In this document: in pieces, positions 1 to 7,828 of the stretch
Position numbering within the stretch: position 1 is the stretch's first letter
How the letters are laid out: each line of letters starts with the position of its first letter
Origin: Fibrobacter sp. UBA1765
GTDB lineage: Bacteria > Fibrobacterota > Fibrobacteria > Fibrobacterales > Fibrobacteraceae
DNA: 17,059 nt
NCBI GenBank assembly: GCA_002314675.1
Contig: DCGZ01000061.1
Location: 1-17,059 of the forward strand
Reading direction: 5' to 3'
The notes under the pieces: generated by a model
Database searches by the model: none
What the model saw: the letters and a program-made list of their open reading frames with translations, nothing else
Told to the model about the DNA's origin: nothing
Position numbers and translations under genes: made by a program

Positions 1-35
1 ATTTTGCGAGCAAGCAGCATCTATGGCGAAGACAT

Positions 36-136
36 GAAACTGTAACTTCCTATATCATTGGCAATTCATAATTCTTAATTCATAATTCTTAATTATCAAA
101 GCCTCTCTGTCGACAGACGTCAGCCAACGGCTGACA
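36..136 (-). repeat. Dispersed composite intergenic repeat, copy 1
   Basis: Read on the minus strand, this 101-bp stretch matches 12929-13035 on the plus strand almost throughout. It starts with a 35-bp hairpin module (102-136), where GTCAGCC and GGCTGAC pair around a 3-nt loop and are followed by the palindrome CTGTCGACAG. Next come GAGAGG, TTTGATAATT, and four 7-bp units alternating AAGAATT and ATGAATT (63-90). It ends with a conserved tail of the form AAGTTACAnTTTC (36-48). It is non-coding and lies beyond the terminator of the OmpA-like gene. No transposase is linked, so a non-autonomous or structural repeat is the most that can be said. Confidence 0.75.
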
Positions 137-203
137 ATTCAAGATGCAATAAACAGGACTTTATCGTGTTTTTGAAGCTTGCTTATTTTTCCCAAGGCTT
201 CCA

Positions 204-242
204 TAAAAAAAGTTCCCCGCGCTTATTGCGCGGGGAACTTTT
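204..242 (-). terminator. Rho-independent terminator of the OmpA-family gene
   Basis: A perfect 15-bp inverted repeat (208-222 with 228-242) has a GC-rich core, GTTCCCCGCGC pairing with GCGCGGGGAAC, and a 5-nt loop. On the minus strand it runs into a T tract (complement of 204-210). It begins 22 nt after the stop codon of the OmpA-like gene, the only gene that points into it. The A/T base pairs at the stem foot could also give weak termination in the other direction. Confidence 0.93.
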
Positions 243-264
243 ACAAGTCTAACGACTTAGCTGA

Positions 265-2862
265 TTATTCTTCAAATTCAGCTACGCAAGCAGAAGCTGC
301 AGCCACATCGCCATCAGCCACAGGCTTGATTTCGATACGGCGGTTTTCTTCACGACCATCGCGGGTCTTGTTGTCTGCAACAGGAGCGTCAGCACCGCAA
401 CCAACAACAGCCTTGATACGGCTCTTATCGATGCCCTGCTTTACGAACCAGTCAGCAACAGCCTTAGCACGGTCTTCAGAAAGCTTCTTATTCTTAGCCG
501 GCTTACCCTGGCTATCGGTATGGCCCTGAACGACGAATTCAACATTCAGATATTCAGGATCCTTGAGCTGGGCGATTGGGCCCTTCAAAGCGTTCTTAGC
601 ATTCTTGTCAAGAACAGCCTTGCCGCTCGGGAAGGAAACACCATTCAAGCGAATTGGCTTGATTTCAGCTTCCTTACAGCCGCTGTTTGCTACAGAACCA
701 GAGTCAAGTGGGCAACGGTCAATGCCAGTGCAAACATTTGCGAACTTTTCAAGCAAGTTCTTCTTTGTTACCCATGCATCGCAAACGCCGTCATGGTCTG
801 GGTCCGGGTCATCCATCGGGCAACCACGTTCGTCAACAACACCGCCATCGAACGGGCACTTGTCAAGACCGGTACATACATCAGCATACTTTTCGAGCAT
901 ACCCTTCTGAGTTACCCAAGCATCGCAAACGCCGTCACCGTCAGCATCTGGATTTTCAGCTTCGCAGCCTTCTGCATCGAGGGAACCCGGAGTTGTCGGG
1001 CACTTGTCAACGCCCTGGCAAATACCTTCGTATTCACCGAGGAGACCCTTTTCACTTACCCAAGAATCGCAAACGCCGTCCTTATCCTGGTCCGGATCAC
1101 CCATCGGGCAACCGTCATTGAATGCAGGACCGTATTCGTATTCGCACTTGTCAAGACCCTTACACTTCTTTGTGATGTACGGATCAGAACCATCAGCATT
1201 TTCGAAGAAGTAACCCATCTTCTTTGCAGTTACCCAGCCATCGCAAACGCCGTCACCGTCAGAGTCCGGATCTGGCCATGGGCAACCCTGGTTAGCTTCT
1301 GGACCAGCCTGGCCCGGGCACTGGTCGTAACCCTGGCAAACACCGGAGAAGTCACCAAGACGATTCTTCTGAGATACCCACGGATCGCAAATGCCATCAC
1401 CATCGGCATCCGGATTGTCTTCTGGGCAACCCATGTTGGATTCAGGACCCTGCTGGCCCGGGCAGTTATCAATGCCGGAGCAAACATCAGCATACTTCTT
1501 GAGCATCTTCTTCTGGCTTACCCAAGCGTCGCAAACACCATCCTGGTCCGGATCCGGGTCATCAAGCGGGCAGCCATCTTCGCCTTCGCCAGCTTCGTTC
1601 GGGCACTGGTCAATGCCTTCGCAAACATCAGCAAACTGGTCAAGCAAGCCCTTTTCTGCAACCCAAGGATCGCAAATGCCATCTTCATCAAGGTCCGGTG
1701 CAGCCCATGGGCAACCATCGTTCTTGCGATCGCCAGCCTGGTCCGGGCACTTATCAACATCGTCAGCAACACCGTCACCATCGCGGTCCGGGTCAATCAG
1801 GAAGCCAGACCATGTAATGCCACCATAACCGTATGCCTTAGGAATTGTGCGAGCTGCATAAATCCAGTTTGCATCGTATTCTGGAACAGTACCATTAGCA
1901 TCTACGTAACGAATGAAATGACCATCATGGTTCATGCCACCGTTAACAGGAACGGCCTTGTCACCAATAGCAAAGTGACCACCGACCTGAACATCAAGAT
2001 GGCTGCCAATATGGAACACGAGACCTGCAGTAGCTTCAGCAATGTCCATTTCCTTTGCGTACTTGCCAGACGGGAAATCCTTATAGAATTCACCGAACAA
2101 GGAAACTACAGGAATCGGATAAAGTTCAAGACCTGCAGCAACTGTATAGAAGTCGCCAACATTTTCGTTGTCAAGAGTTGTACGATAGCCACCGTTCAAG
2201 TGGAAAAGAAGCGGGGCTGCGTCAATCTTACGCAAGTCCATTGTAACTGCAAGAGTCGTACGGAAAATGGACTGCTTAGTACCGTATGCATAGCCTGCGG
2301 CAAAAGCACCGTTCTCGATATCACCGCCAACCACGTAGTCCGGTTCACGAATCCAAATACCACGCTTTTCAAGGTTTGTTGTCGGGAAGTCACCGCCAAG
2401 AATCAAAGCCAAGTCAAAGATCTGGTCTTCTGGGAGCGGTGCACGGAACTTGAGGCTTGCACGTACGTTACCGAGGTAACCAGCCTGTGCTGCATCATCT
2501 GCACCAGCAAAAGGGCACTGGCCGTTTTCACATTCAAAGGTCAGCTTTTCGTAGTAGACTGGGAGCATTACTGCAACGTCCACAATTTCAAACAAACCAA
2601 AGGACATGCCAATATAAGAACTCAAGCCGATATAATCCTTGTTCTTAATACGAGGATCGCCCTTAACGGTTTCGCCGAGCACAGACTTGTCTGCTACGTC
2701 GACATCGTTCAAAATGGAAATGGAAAGCTGTCCATGCTCCATAGACTTAGCGGAGTAAGTCTTGTCAAAACCTAACTGGCCGGACTTGTTTATAGTTTCA
2801 TGGGCAAATGCCATGGAAGCAGATAAACCAAGTGCGGCCAAATACTTAATACAATTATTCAT
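265..2862 (-). CDS. OmpA-family outer-membrane protein with thrombospondin type 3-like repeats
   Basis: An 865-aa envelope protein. Residues 1-20 form a signal peptide ending SMAFA before HETINK. Residues about 25-350 are rich in alternating aromatic/polar segments and glycines, suggesting a beta-barrel or beta-rich domain. From residue 357 there is one ordinary thrombospondin type 3 repeat with Asp-rich Ca2+-binding loops (DPDRDGDGVAD). From residue 390 to about 732 follow seven extended copies, each with DxDGxCDxWVxxK, a VC-type cysteine, CP and GC. The C-terminus (about 733-850) is an OmpA/MotB-like peptidoglycan-binding domain with GHTDSQG, LSEDRAKAV and NRRIEI. By family, it would tie the outer membrane to the cell wall, with a Ca2+-stiffened spacer. 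The start is ATG 2862, because AAGGAG sits 5 nt upstream; a GTG at 2868 would overlap that ribosome site. It is monocistronic, with its own promoter and terminator. The exact role is unknown. Confidence 0.92.
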   Translation of the reverse strand: MNNCIKYLAALGLSASMAFAHETINKSGQLGFDKTYSAKSMEHGQLSISILNDVDVADKSVLGETVKGDPRIKNKDYIGLSSYIGMSFGLFEIVDVAVMLPVYYEKLTFECENGQCPFAGADDAAQAGYLGNVRASLKFRAPLPEDQIFDLALILGGDFPTTNLEKRGIWIREPDYVVGGDIENGAFAAGYAYGTKQSIFRTTLAVTMDLRKIDAAPLLFHLNGGYRTTLDNENVGDFYTVAAGLELYPIPVVSLFGEFYKDFPSGKYAKEMDIAEATAGLVFHIGSHLDVQVGGHFAIGDKAVPVNGGMNHDGHFIRYVDANGTVPEYDANWIYAARTIPKAYGYGGITWSGFLIDPDRDGDGVADDVDKCPDQAGDRKNDGCPWAAPDLDEDGICDPWVAEKGLLDQFADVCEGIDQCPNEAGEGEDGCPLDDPDPDQDGVCDAWVSQKKMLKKYADVCSGIDNCPGQQGPESNMGCPEDNPDADGDGICDPWVSQKNRLGDFSGVCQGYDQCPGQAGPEANQGCPWPDPDSDGDGVCDGWVTAKKMGYFFENADGSDPYITKKCKGLDKCEYEYGPAFNDGCPMGDPDQDKDGVCDSWVSEKGLLGEYEGICQGVDKCPTTPGSLDAEGCEAENPDADGDGVCDAWVTQKGMLEKYADVCTGLDKCPFDGGVVDERGCPMDDPDPDHDGVCDAWVTKKNLLEKFANVCTGIDRCPLDSGSVANSGCKEAEIKPIRLNGVSFPSGKAVLDKNAKNALKGPIAQLKDPEYLNVEFVVQGHTDSQGKPAKNKKLSEDRAKAVADWFVKQGIDKSRIKAVVGCGADAPVADNKTRDGREENRRIEIKPVADGDVAAASACVAEFEE
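667..1695 (-). repeat. Seven tandem extended TSP3-like repeats within the OmpA-family gene
   Basis: About 1.03 kb of in-frame tandem repeat DNA with a period of roughly 135-145 bp (one unit is longer) encodes residues 390 to about 732. Each unit gives an Asp-rich loop, then CDxWV, about 10-15 variable residues, a Cys, GxDxC(P), a Gly-rich stretch and GC. Unit 4 carries an extra segment of about 10 residues and reads DKCEYEYG where the others have CP. The units diverge in sequence, so this is an old array and not a recent expansion. Confidence 0.85.
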
Positions 2863-2867
2863 TGGCA

Positions 2868-2873
2868 CTCCTT
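2868..2873 (-). promoter_or_regulatory. Ribosome binding site that sets the OmpA-family start
   Basis: AAGGAG on the minus strand lies 5 nt before ATG 2862. It excludes the in-frame GTG at 2866-2868, which overlaps it. Confidence 0.8.
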
Positions 2874-2906
2874 GATAGAGCTGTTTGTTTTGTTGTAAAA
2901 TAGCTT

Positions 2907-2935
2907 TGTATACAAATTTTGGATTGTATAGACAA
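2907..2935 (-). promoter_or_regulatory. Predicted sigma-70-type promoter of the OmpA-family gene
   Basis: On the minus strand, a TTGTCT -35 box (2930-2935) is followed by exactly 17 nt and a TATACA -10 box (2907-2912). This predicts a start near 2900 and a leader of roughly 35-40 nt. The 12-bp perfect palindrome TTTGTATACAAA (2905-2916) overlaps the -10 box, and the related TTGTATAGACAA (2924-2935) overlaps the -35 box. These could be operator sites. The call rests on box and spacing match only. Confidence 0.5.
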
Positions 2936-2946
2936 GTAAAATTTAG

Positions 2947-3684
2947 TTAGAATTCGCTAGCTTGTTTTTCAATAAAAAAGGAATTACCCTCAAAAAAGGG
3001 CATTTTTTCACCAACTTCAAAAAATTCAGGACATTTTTGGCGAATACTGCAAAAACCAGAGGCCCCGATAATGATATGGTCAAGCACCTTGATCTGCAAA
3101 AGAGACCCTGCAGAACAAAGCATTCTAGTCAGCTTTAAGTCGTCTGCGCTAGGCATAAGCGACCCGGAAGGATGATTATGGGCAAAAATCACAGCCACTG
3201 CCCGATCTTCTATAGCCTTAGAAAATGCCTCGCGAGGGTGTGCTAGCGTATGGTCCACCACTCCCCTGGTAAGCACATGGGTCTTTAGCACAACATTTGC
3301 TGAACTAAGCGAAATCATCGCAAAATTTTCCTGCTGGTCAAATTTCATAAATCTAAAGAACTTGGCACATTCCGCAGGCGTTTTTACGGATTCACAAGCC
3401 TTTGCAAGCAAAAAACGGCTAGAAAGTTCTAGGCACGCCACAATCTGGCACGCTTTGGCCCGCCCAAGGCCCTTAATTTTTAGCAAATCCTCCACAGCAG
3501 GAATCCTTGGCAAAGTTTCCAGGTAACCGGCAATTTCCTTCGAAAGGTCAAACACGTTTTTCCCCGAAACGCCGCGCCCAAGAATTATCGCCAAAAGCTC
3601 AGAAGTACTCAAGGCAGAAGCCCCCTGCTGTTCCATTTTTTCACGCGGCAAAAGTTCATTAGCATCACATGTCAACACGTCCAT
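2947..3684 (-). CDS. radC: RadC-family (JAB/MPN domain) protein
   Basis: A 245-aa member of the RadC/UPF0758 family. The N-terminal part (about 1-100) has the usual PREKMEQQGASALSTSELLA start and a helix-hairpin-helix-like LLKIKGLGRAKACQI. The C-terminal JAB/MPN domain carries the metal-binding signature H169-N-H171-P-S-G with D182 in PSADD, and LDHIIIG downstream. Despite the name, a DNA-repair role for this family is poorly supported, and the substrate is unknown. The start is ATG 3684 because AGAGGTAAT directly precedes it; a longer in-frame reading to 3759 adds 25 residues with no family similarity and would run through the predicted promoter. It stands alone, with no mobile-element genes beside it. 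Confidence 0.92.
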   Translation of the reverse strand: MDVLTCDANELLPREKMEQQGASALSTSELLAIILGRGVSGKNVFDLSKEIAGYLETLPRIPAVEDLLKIKGLGRAKACQIVACLELSSRFLLAKACESVKTPAECAKFFRFMKFDQQENFAMISLSSANVVLKTHVLTRGVVDHTLAHPREAFSKAIEDRAVAVIFAHNHPSGSLMPSADDLKLTRMLCSAGSLLQIKVLDHIIIGASGFCSIRQKCPEFFEVGEKMPFFEGNSFFIEKQASEF

Positions 3685-3744
3685 ATTACCTCTTTTGATG
3701 ATTTTTGAAGCAATTTTGCAAACGACATATAGAAACGCTTTTTT

Positions 3745-3773
3745 TGTATATTTTTGCACAAGTTTTTTGTAAA
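3745..3773 (-). promoter_or_regulatory. Predicted sigma-70-type promoter of radC
   Basis: On the minus strand, TTTACA (3768-3773), a 17-nt spacer and TATACA (3745-3750) give a start near 3738 and a leader of about 55 nt. The -10 hexamer and spacing are the same as at the OmpA-family promoter. It lies in the 108-bp divergent spacer shared with the metallopeptidase-like gene. Confidence 0.5.
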
Positions 3774-3792
3774 ATTTACTATTACACGCCTT

Positions 3793-4809
3793 ATGAAAAA
3801 AATTCTACCGATTATCCTTGCCTTAATCATTGCGGCCGTCCTAGCCCATGCAATCAAGGGACGCATGGCAGAAAACGCTCTCATTGAAAGGCACAACAGG
3901 CTTGTAGCAAGCGCAAACGAATGCCTTGGCAGTGGCCACTGGAAATGCGCAGAAGATGCCGTTTCGGAACTGCTAAAAGAAACTCCGGATGACTACAACC
4001 TAAATGTCCACATGGCAGGAATCCTATTAGAACAAGAACGCTACGAAGACTGCCTGGACTGGATTTTTAAAGTGCAACAAAAGGCCTTGAAATCTAGTAC
4101 AAGCGAAGTGCTTGACGAGCTTGCAACAATCGAAAAAAAAGCAAAAAGCCTAATGAAGGAAATGGCAGAACTAAACATCGAAAGTTCAACGCATTTTAGG
4201 CTTGAATTCGAAGGGAACCCCGCAAGGACCGACGTTATAGAGGCTCTCACGGTTTTAGAAATCGCATACGACTCCCTGCAAAGGCTTTTTGAATTCTATC
4301 CAGAAAACAAGATGCCAATCGTTCTTTATGAATCTAAAGAATATCAAGGCATTGGACCACGGCCAGACTGGGTTGCGGCAAGCTTTGACGGCAAGTTGAG
4401 AATTCCCGTGAACCTAATGCAACACCGCGAATGGTACAGGCCGATTCTATTCCATGAACTTACCCACAGCTTTATCAGAGCCATCGCGAGGAACTCCGTT
4501 CCGCTCTGGTTGAACGAAGGAATTGCACAAGTCATAGATGCAAGCAAAAGCGGCAAGGAAAGGCCAGAAGGGAGCAAACCGGATTTGCAGGAATTAACGA
4601 CACCTTTTGTCAACCAGAAAAACGGAAAGCGCGTTGAACTTTTGTACTGGTATTCAGAAAAAATGGTTCAAAAGCTATTGCAAATCAATGGCAATTTTAC
4701 CATATTGAAAAATGCGTTAGCCGAAATTTCTAAAACCGGAGACACGGACTCGGCTTTGGTAAAATTTTATGGCACCAATGCAAAAAAACTTTTAGATAGC
4801 ACCCCATAG
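3793..4809 (+). CDS. Membrane-anchored peptidase MA-like (HExxH) metallopeptidase
   Basis: A 338-aa protein. Residues 4-22 form a hydrophobic N-terminal segment (KKILPIILALIIAAVLAHA), either an uncleaved anchor or a signal peptide, placing the rest outside the cytoplasm. Residues about 25-130 are helical with TPR-like spacing. The catalytic signature is H221-E-L-T-H225, followed 17 residues later by E242 in the context LWLNEGIAQ. This is the gluzincin arrangement seen in peptidase MA-like domains of bacterial envelope proteins. Zinc-dependent peptidase activity is inferred; the substrate is unknown. The start ATG 3793 is chosen because the hydrophobic segment begins there. An upstream in-frame ATG at 3754 is possible but adds only 13 residues. 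No clear Shine-Dalgarno sequence precedes it. The gene appears monocistronic, and no clear terminator was found after it. Confidence 0.78.
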   Translation: MKKILPIILALIIAAVLAHAIKGRMAENALIERHNRLVASANECLGSGHWKCAEDAVSELLKETPDDYNLNVHMAGILLEQERYEDCLDWIFKVQQKALKSSTSEVLDELATIEKKAKSLMKEMAELNIESSTHFRLEFEGNPARTDVIEALTVLEIAYDSLQRLFEFYPENKMPIVLYESKEYQGIGPRPDWVAASFDGKLRIPVNLMQHREWYRPILFHELTHSFIRAIARNSVPLWLNEGIAQVIDASKSGKERPEGSKPDLQELTTPFVNQKNGKRVELLYWYSEKMVQKLLQINGNFTILKNALAEISKTGDTDSALVKFYGTNAKKLLDSTP

Positions 4810-4871
4810 GCCTATATTCCCCTTTTTATGGGCCCCACGAGGCAAGGTGCTTCATTAGGAACCAAGCATTT

Positions 4872-4900
4872 TTGCTAATTTAATGATATATAACTATATA
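4872..4900 (+). promoter_or_regulatory. Predicted promoter of the GH2-like gene
   Basis: TTGCTA (4872-4877), a 17-nt spacer and TATATA (4895-4900) lie in an AT-rich stretch about 35 nt before the start codon. An AAGGA ribosome site follows at 4923-4927. The spacing is ideal, but both boxes deviate from consensus at two positions. Confidence 0.4.
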
Positions 4901-4933
4901 AAGTCATTTTTATTCTGGAAACAAGGAAACTGA

Positions 4934-7750
4934 ATGAACACGATCGTAAATTTGAATGGCGAATGGGAACTTCTCTGGGACACCGAAGATTCCGGTATCC
5001 AAAACCGCTGGTACGCAACATACCCTAGCGGAGGAGAAAAAGTTCAAGTACCGCATATCTGGGAACGCGTATTCGAAAAAAAGCTGTTCGCAACGGACAC
5101 CGCATTCTATTTCAAGCATTTCCGTTTAAAGGACAAGACCGATGCAAAGCGCGTCATCTTGAACTTTTACAGGGTTTCCTTGCACACCACAGTATGGCTT
5201 AACGGTAAATTCATCGGCACGCACTTTGGCGAAACAACCTCGTTCAGCCTTGATGTAACAAAGGCAATCAAGCCAGAAGACGACAACATCCTTTGCGTTC
5301 GCGTAGCAAGCATGGGAGCTTCAAACAGCCGCATCGACTTTGGCCGCGATTCCAAGGAAGACGCCGGAGACCGTTATATTCACCCTTACGAAGCTCCAAT
5401 CAGCTTGCCGTGGCAGCAGTACCCGTTTGGCGGTATCTTTGGAGACGTTACCCTCGTTACCGGCAACGCCGCATGCATTACAGGAATGCAGCTTGAACCA
5501 GACATGGACCAGGAACGAGTTTCTGTAGAAGTAACATTCAACAACCCACGCGGTTACCAGGCAAAGCTTCGCATTTTGATGCGCAATCCAAATGGCGAAG
5601 TTGCAGAAATGTACAAAGACCTAAAGCTTGAAAAGGAAAATGCCTCTACACGCTTTACACTCGGCATCAAGGATTGGAAGCGCGAAAAGAATAGCTGGTC
5701 CATTGACCACCCGTACATGTATGCAATCGAGCTCCAGCTCGAATACGCAAAGAACAAGAAGGGCGAACCGGAATATTCACACCCGGTAATGAAGCCGTTT
5801 GGTTTCCGCAAGTTTGACTGCATCAACGGCGACTTCTACCTGAACGATTCCATTATCAAGATCCAGGGCGTAAACTACAACCAGCATTGGAGCAAGGGCG
5901 GCCTTTGGACATCGAACAACCCGGACCTTAAAAAAGACCTTAACGCAGTAAAGGCGGCAGGCTTCAACGCAATCCGTACCTGTGGTGCGCCACTTACCGA
6001 AGAGGCTCTTAACCTTTGCGACGAACTTGGCATTCTCGTATTCCAGGAACTGCCGATTTACACGATGCGTTCCACCAAGCGCGGTCTTGAAATGGTTTAC
6101 GAACTTATCAAGGATAGCGTAGAGGAACAAAAGCATCACCCGTCCATCGTTACATGGGTACTTGGTGCAGAAAACGGCACAATGATGCTTGAAAACGGAA
6201 CCAAGCTTTTGAAGGAAGTGGACAACCACGACATCAGCCGTCCAATCATCAGTAACCTCAACTGCGTCTTTATTGACAATGAAGAAAACATGAAAAAGGA
6301 TACCGGCAAGCTTATGGGCGTGACAAACGACCGTACAATCCAGTATTCTTCTCATCGCTTGCATTTGCGCATGAACCCGAACGCAAACCTGAGCGACTTC
6401 CTAAGCCACTACTGCAGTAAGGAAAACCTCGACGAAACAATGGTTCCAGACACATCCCTCGGCAATTCCACATTCCAGGATGAATATGAAAATTTCGCAA
6501 TGGACGTATCTGGAAAAATTCTCGTAACCCTCAAGAACCATACGATTCTTCCTGAGAATGCGACAAACGTCGATGGTCCTCGTGGGGCTAAAAACACGAA
6601 AGCCATCAAGGCCATTTTCAAGCAAATTGAAAATTTCACAAAGTCGGACATTTCCATTTGGAAGGATTTCGATTCTTTCAGGGATGACGCAAATCGCATT
6701 GCTATCAAGAGTAAAATTGATCAAGTCACAGCTATTCAAAGTAACCCGCTCGTTTCTGGCTTTATTCTTGACCAGTGGGCTGACTTTGGTACGGACTTTA
6801 GCGGTTTAAACGATGAAAATCGCAAAAGCAAAAAGCTTTCTGAATTCGAAGCAACCATTACAAAGCCGACACGCCTTCTTGTAAGTTGCCTTGACCATAC
6901 GGTTGGCTGCAACAGCGAAATCAGTTTCCAGCTGACACTCCTCAACAATGCCCGCCTAAAGAGCATTTCTGTTGCGATGTCCCTTGTCGACGCCAAGGGC
7001 AAGGTCGTAAGCTCCGATGCCCAGGAACTTGAGGGAACCACAAGCCTCACACCGCTTGGAACTTTCTCGCTAGAAACACCAAAGACAGCAGGCATCTACA
7101 AGCTCCAGTTTGTTCTTAAGAGCGCTGGCGAAAAGATTGATGCCGTCGAAGAAGAAATCAGAATCATTGAACATTCTGACATTCAAGACGTTCTTGGCAA
7201 CGTTTCGTTCCTTGACAACTGCGAAGGCACAAGTGAAGTCAAGGCCGCACTCCGCGGTTCTGAACAGGTTATCTTTACAGCTAACCTAAGTTCCTGGAGC
7301 GAAGAAATCATTTCCCAAATTGTTGAAGTCACAAAGAACGGCGGCAAAACGCTCCTGCTCTCTGACCTTACCAAGGAAGACATCGAATTCTTCAACGACA
7401 GCCATCACTTTGACTGGAAGCTTGAATCCCACTTTACAACAGGCGCTTCTGCTCTCAGCCTCCATTACTTGCCAAGCGACTCCCCGCTTGAATCTACATT
7501 CGGCGAAAACGTTCTTGACGAAAAGGCGGCTGCAGTATTGCCGAGCGTATCCTTGAATGAATTGGAAGGCGCAAGCGTGCTCGCCCGCTCTGTTTCCTTG
7601 CTTGAAGAAGAAGCAAAGCCCGGTGTAGACTTGCAGATCCTTCCATTCGGAAAGGGCAAGATTATTCTTAACCAGTTCAACATTTTTGAAGGTCTTGAAA
7701 CCAACGCCTTGGCAGACAACCTCTTCAAGAAGATTGTAGAACTCGCTTAA
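4934..7750 (+). CDS. Cytoplasmic glycoside hydrolase family 2-like protein
   Basis: A 938-aa protein with the GH2 (beta-galactosidase/beta-glucuronidase/mannosidase superfamily) layout. An N-terminal jelly-roll sugar-binding domain (about 1-180) includes LNGEWELLWD, VPHIWER and VWLNGKFIGTHFG. An immunoglobulin-like sandwich follows (about 180-295), then a TIM barrel starting near I310-QGVNYNQHW and ending around G609-FILDQWADFG, an Ig-like segment (about 645-735) and a C-terminal alpha/beta region. The likely acid/base is E413 in WVLGAENG, where the family usually has GNE. The nucleophile is uncertain; E517 in FQDEYEN is the best candidate. There is no signal peptide, so it would act on imported oligosaccharides or glycosides in the cytoplasm. 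The start is supported by AAGGA 6 nt upstream. No transporter or regulator adjoins it, so the substrate cannot be named. Confidence 0.85.
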   Translation: MNTIVNLNGEWELLWDTEDSGIQNRWYATYPSGGEKVQVPHIWERVFEKKLFATDTAFYFKHFRLKDKTDAKRVILNFYRVSLHTTVWLNGKFIGTHFGETTSFSLDVTKAIKPEDDNILCVRVASMGASNSRIDFGRDSKEDAGDRYIHPYEAPISLPWQQYPFGGIFGDVTLVTGNAACITGMQLEPDMDQERVSVEVTFNNPRGYQAKLRILMRNPNGEVAEMYKDLKLEKENASTRFTLGIKDWKREKNSWSIDHPYMYAIELQLEYAKNKKGEPEYSHPVMKPFGFRKFDCINGDFYLNDSIIKIQGVNYNQHWSKGGLWTSNNPDLKKDLNAVKAAGFNAIRTCGAPLTEEALNLCDELGILVFQELPIYTMRSTKRGLEMVYELIKDSVEEQKHHPSIVTWVLGAENGTMMLENGTKLLKEVDNHDISRPIISNLNCVFIDNEENMKKDTGKLMGVTNDRTIQYSSHRLHLRMNPNANLSDFLSHYCSKENLDETMVPDTSLGNSTFQDEYENFAMDVSGKILVTLKNHTILPENATNVDGPRGAKNTKAIKAIFKQIENFTKSDISIWKDFDSFRDDANRIAIKSKIDQVTAIQSNPLVSGFILDQWADFGTDFSGLNDENRKSKKLSEFEATITKPTRLLVSCLDHTVGCNSEISFQLTLLNNARLKSISVAMSLVDAKGKVVSSDAQELEGTTSLTPLGTFSLETPKTAGIYKLQFVLKSAGEKIDAVEEEIRIIEHSDIQDVLGNVSFLDNCEGTSEVKAALRGSEQVIFTANLSSWSEEIISQIVEVTKNGGKTLLLSDLTKEDIEFFNDSHHFDWKLESHFTTGASALSLHYLPSDSPLESTFGENVLDEKAAAVLPSVSLNELEGASVLARSVSLLEEEAKPGVDLQILPFGKGKIILNQFNIFEGLETNALADNLFKKIVELA

Positions 7751-7764
7751 GCCTTTTTTCAAGC

Positions 7765-7799
7765 AAAAACACCTGGAATCAAATTCCAGGTGTTTTTTT
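7765..7799. terminator. Bidirectional Rho-independent terminator between the GH2-like gene and panC
   Basis: A perfect 15-bp stem (7765-7779 with 7783-7797) has a CAA loop and the core ACACCTGGAAT pairing with ATTCCAGGTGT. Seven T residues follow on the plus strand and at least five on the minus strand. It lies 14 nt after the GH2-like stop and 65 nt after the panC stop, so it can serve both convergent genes. Confidence 0.92.
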
Positions 7800-7828
7800 A
7801 TGCATAGAGCTATGCCGTCAAGCGCTAG

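Noticed and set aside
520..2775. A 751-codon open frame on the plus strand opposite the OmpA-family gene
   Set aside because: It is antisense to a gene with a signal peptide, repeat domains and an OmpA domain. Its translation is a low-complexity Ala/Val/Thr/Ile mix with no motif or ribosome site. Repetitive Asp/Gly/Cys codons on the other strand explain the absence of stops.
3685..3759. N-terminal extension of radC by 25 residues to an upstream ATG
   Set aside because: The segment has no family similarity and covers the predicted promoter, while AGAGGT directly precedes the internal ATG at 3684.
4803..4832. CCCATA...TATGGG inverted repeat as terminator of the metallopeptidase-like gene
   Set aside because: The stem is only 6 bp with a long loop, overlaps the stop codon and has no following T tract.
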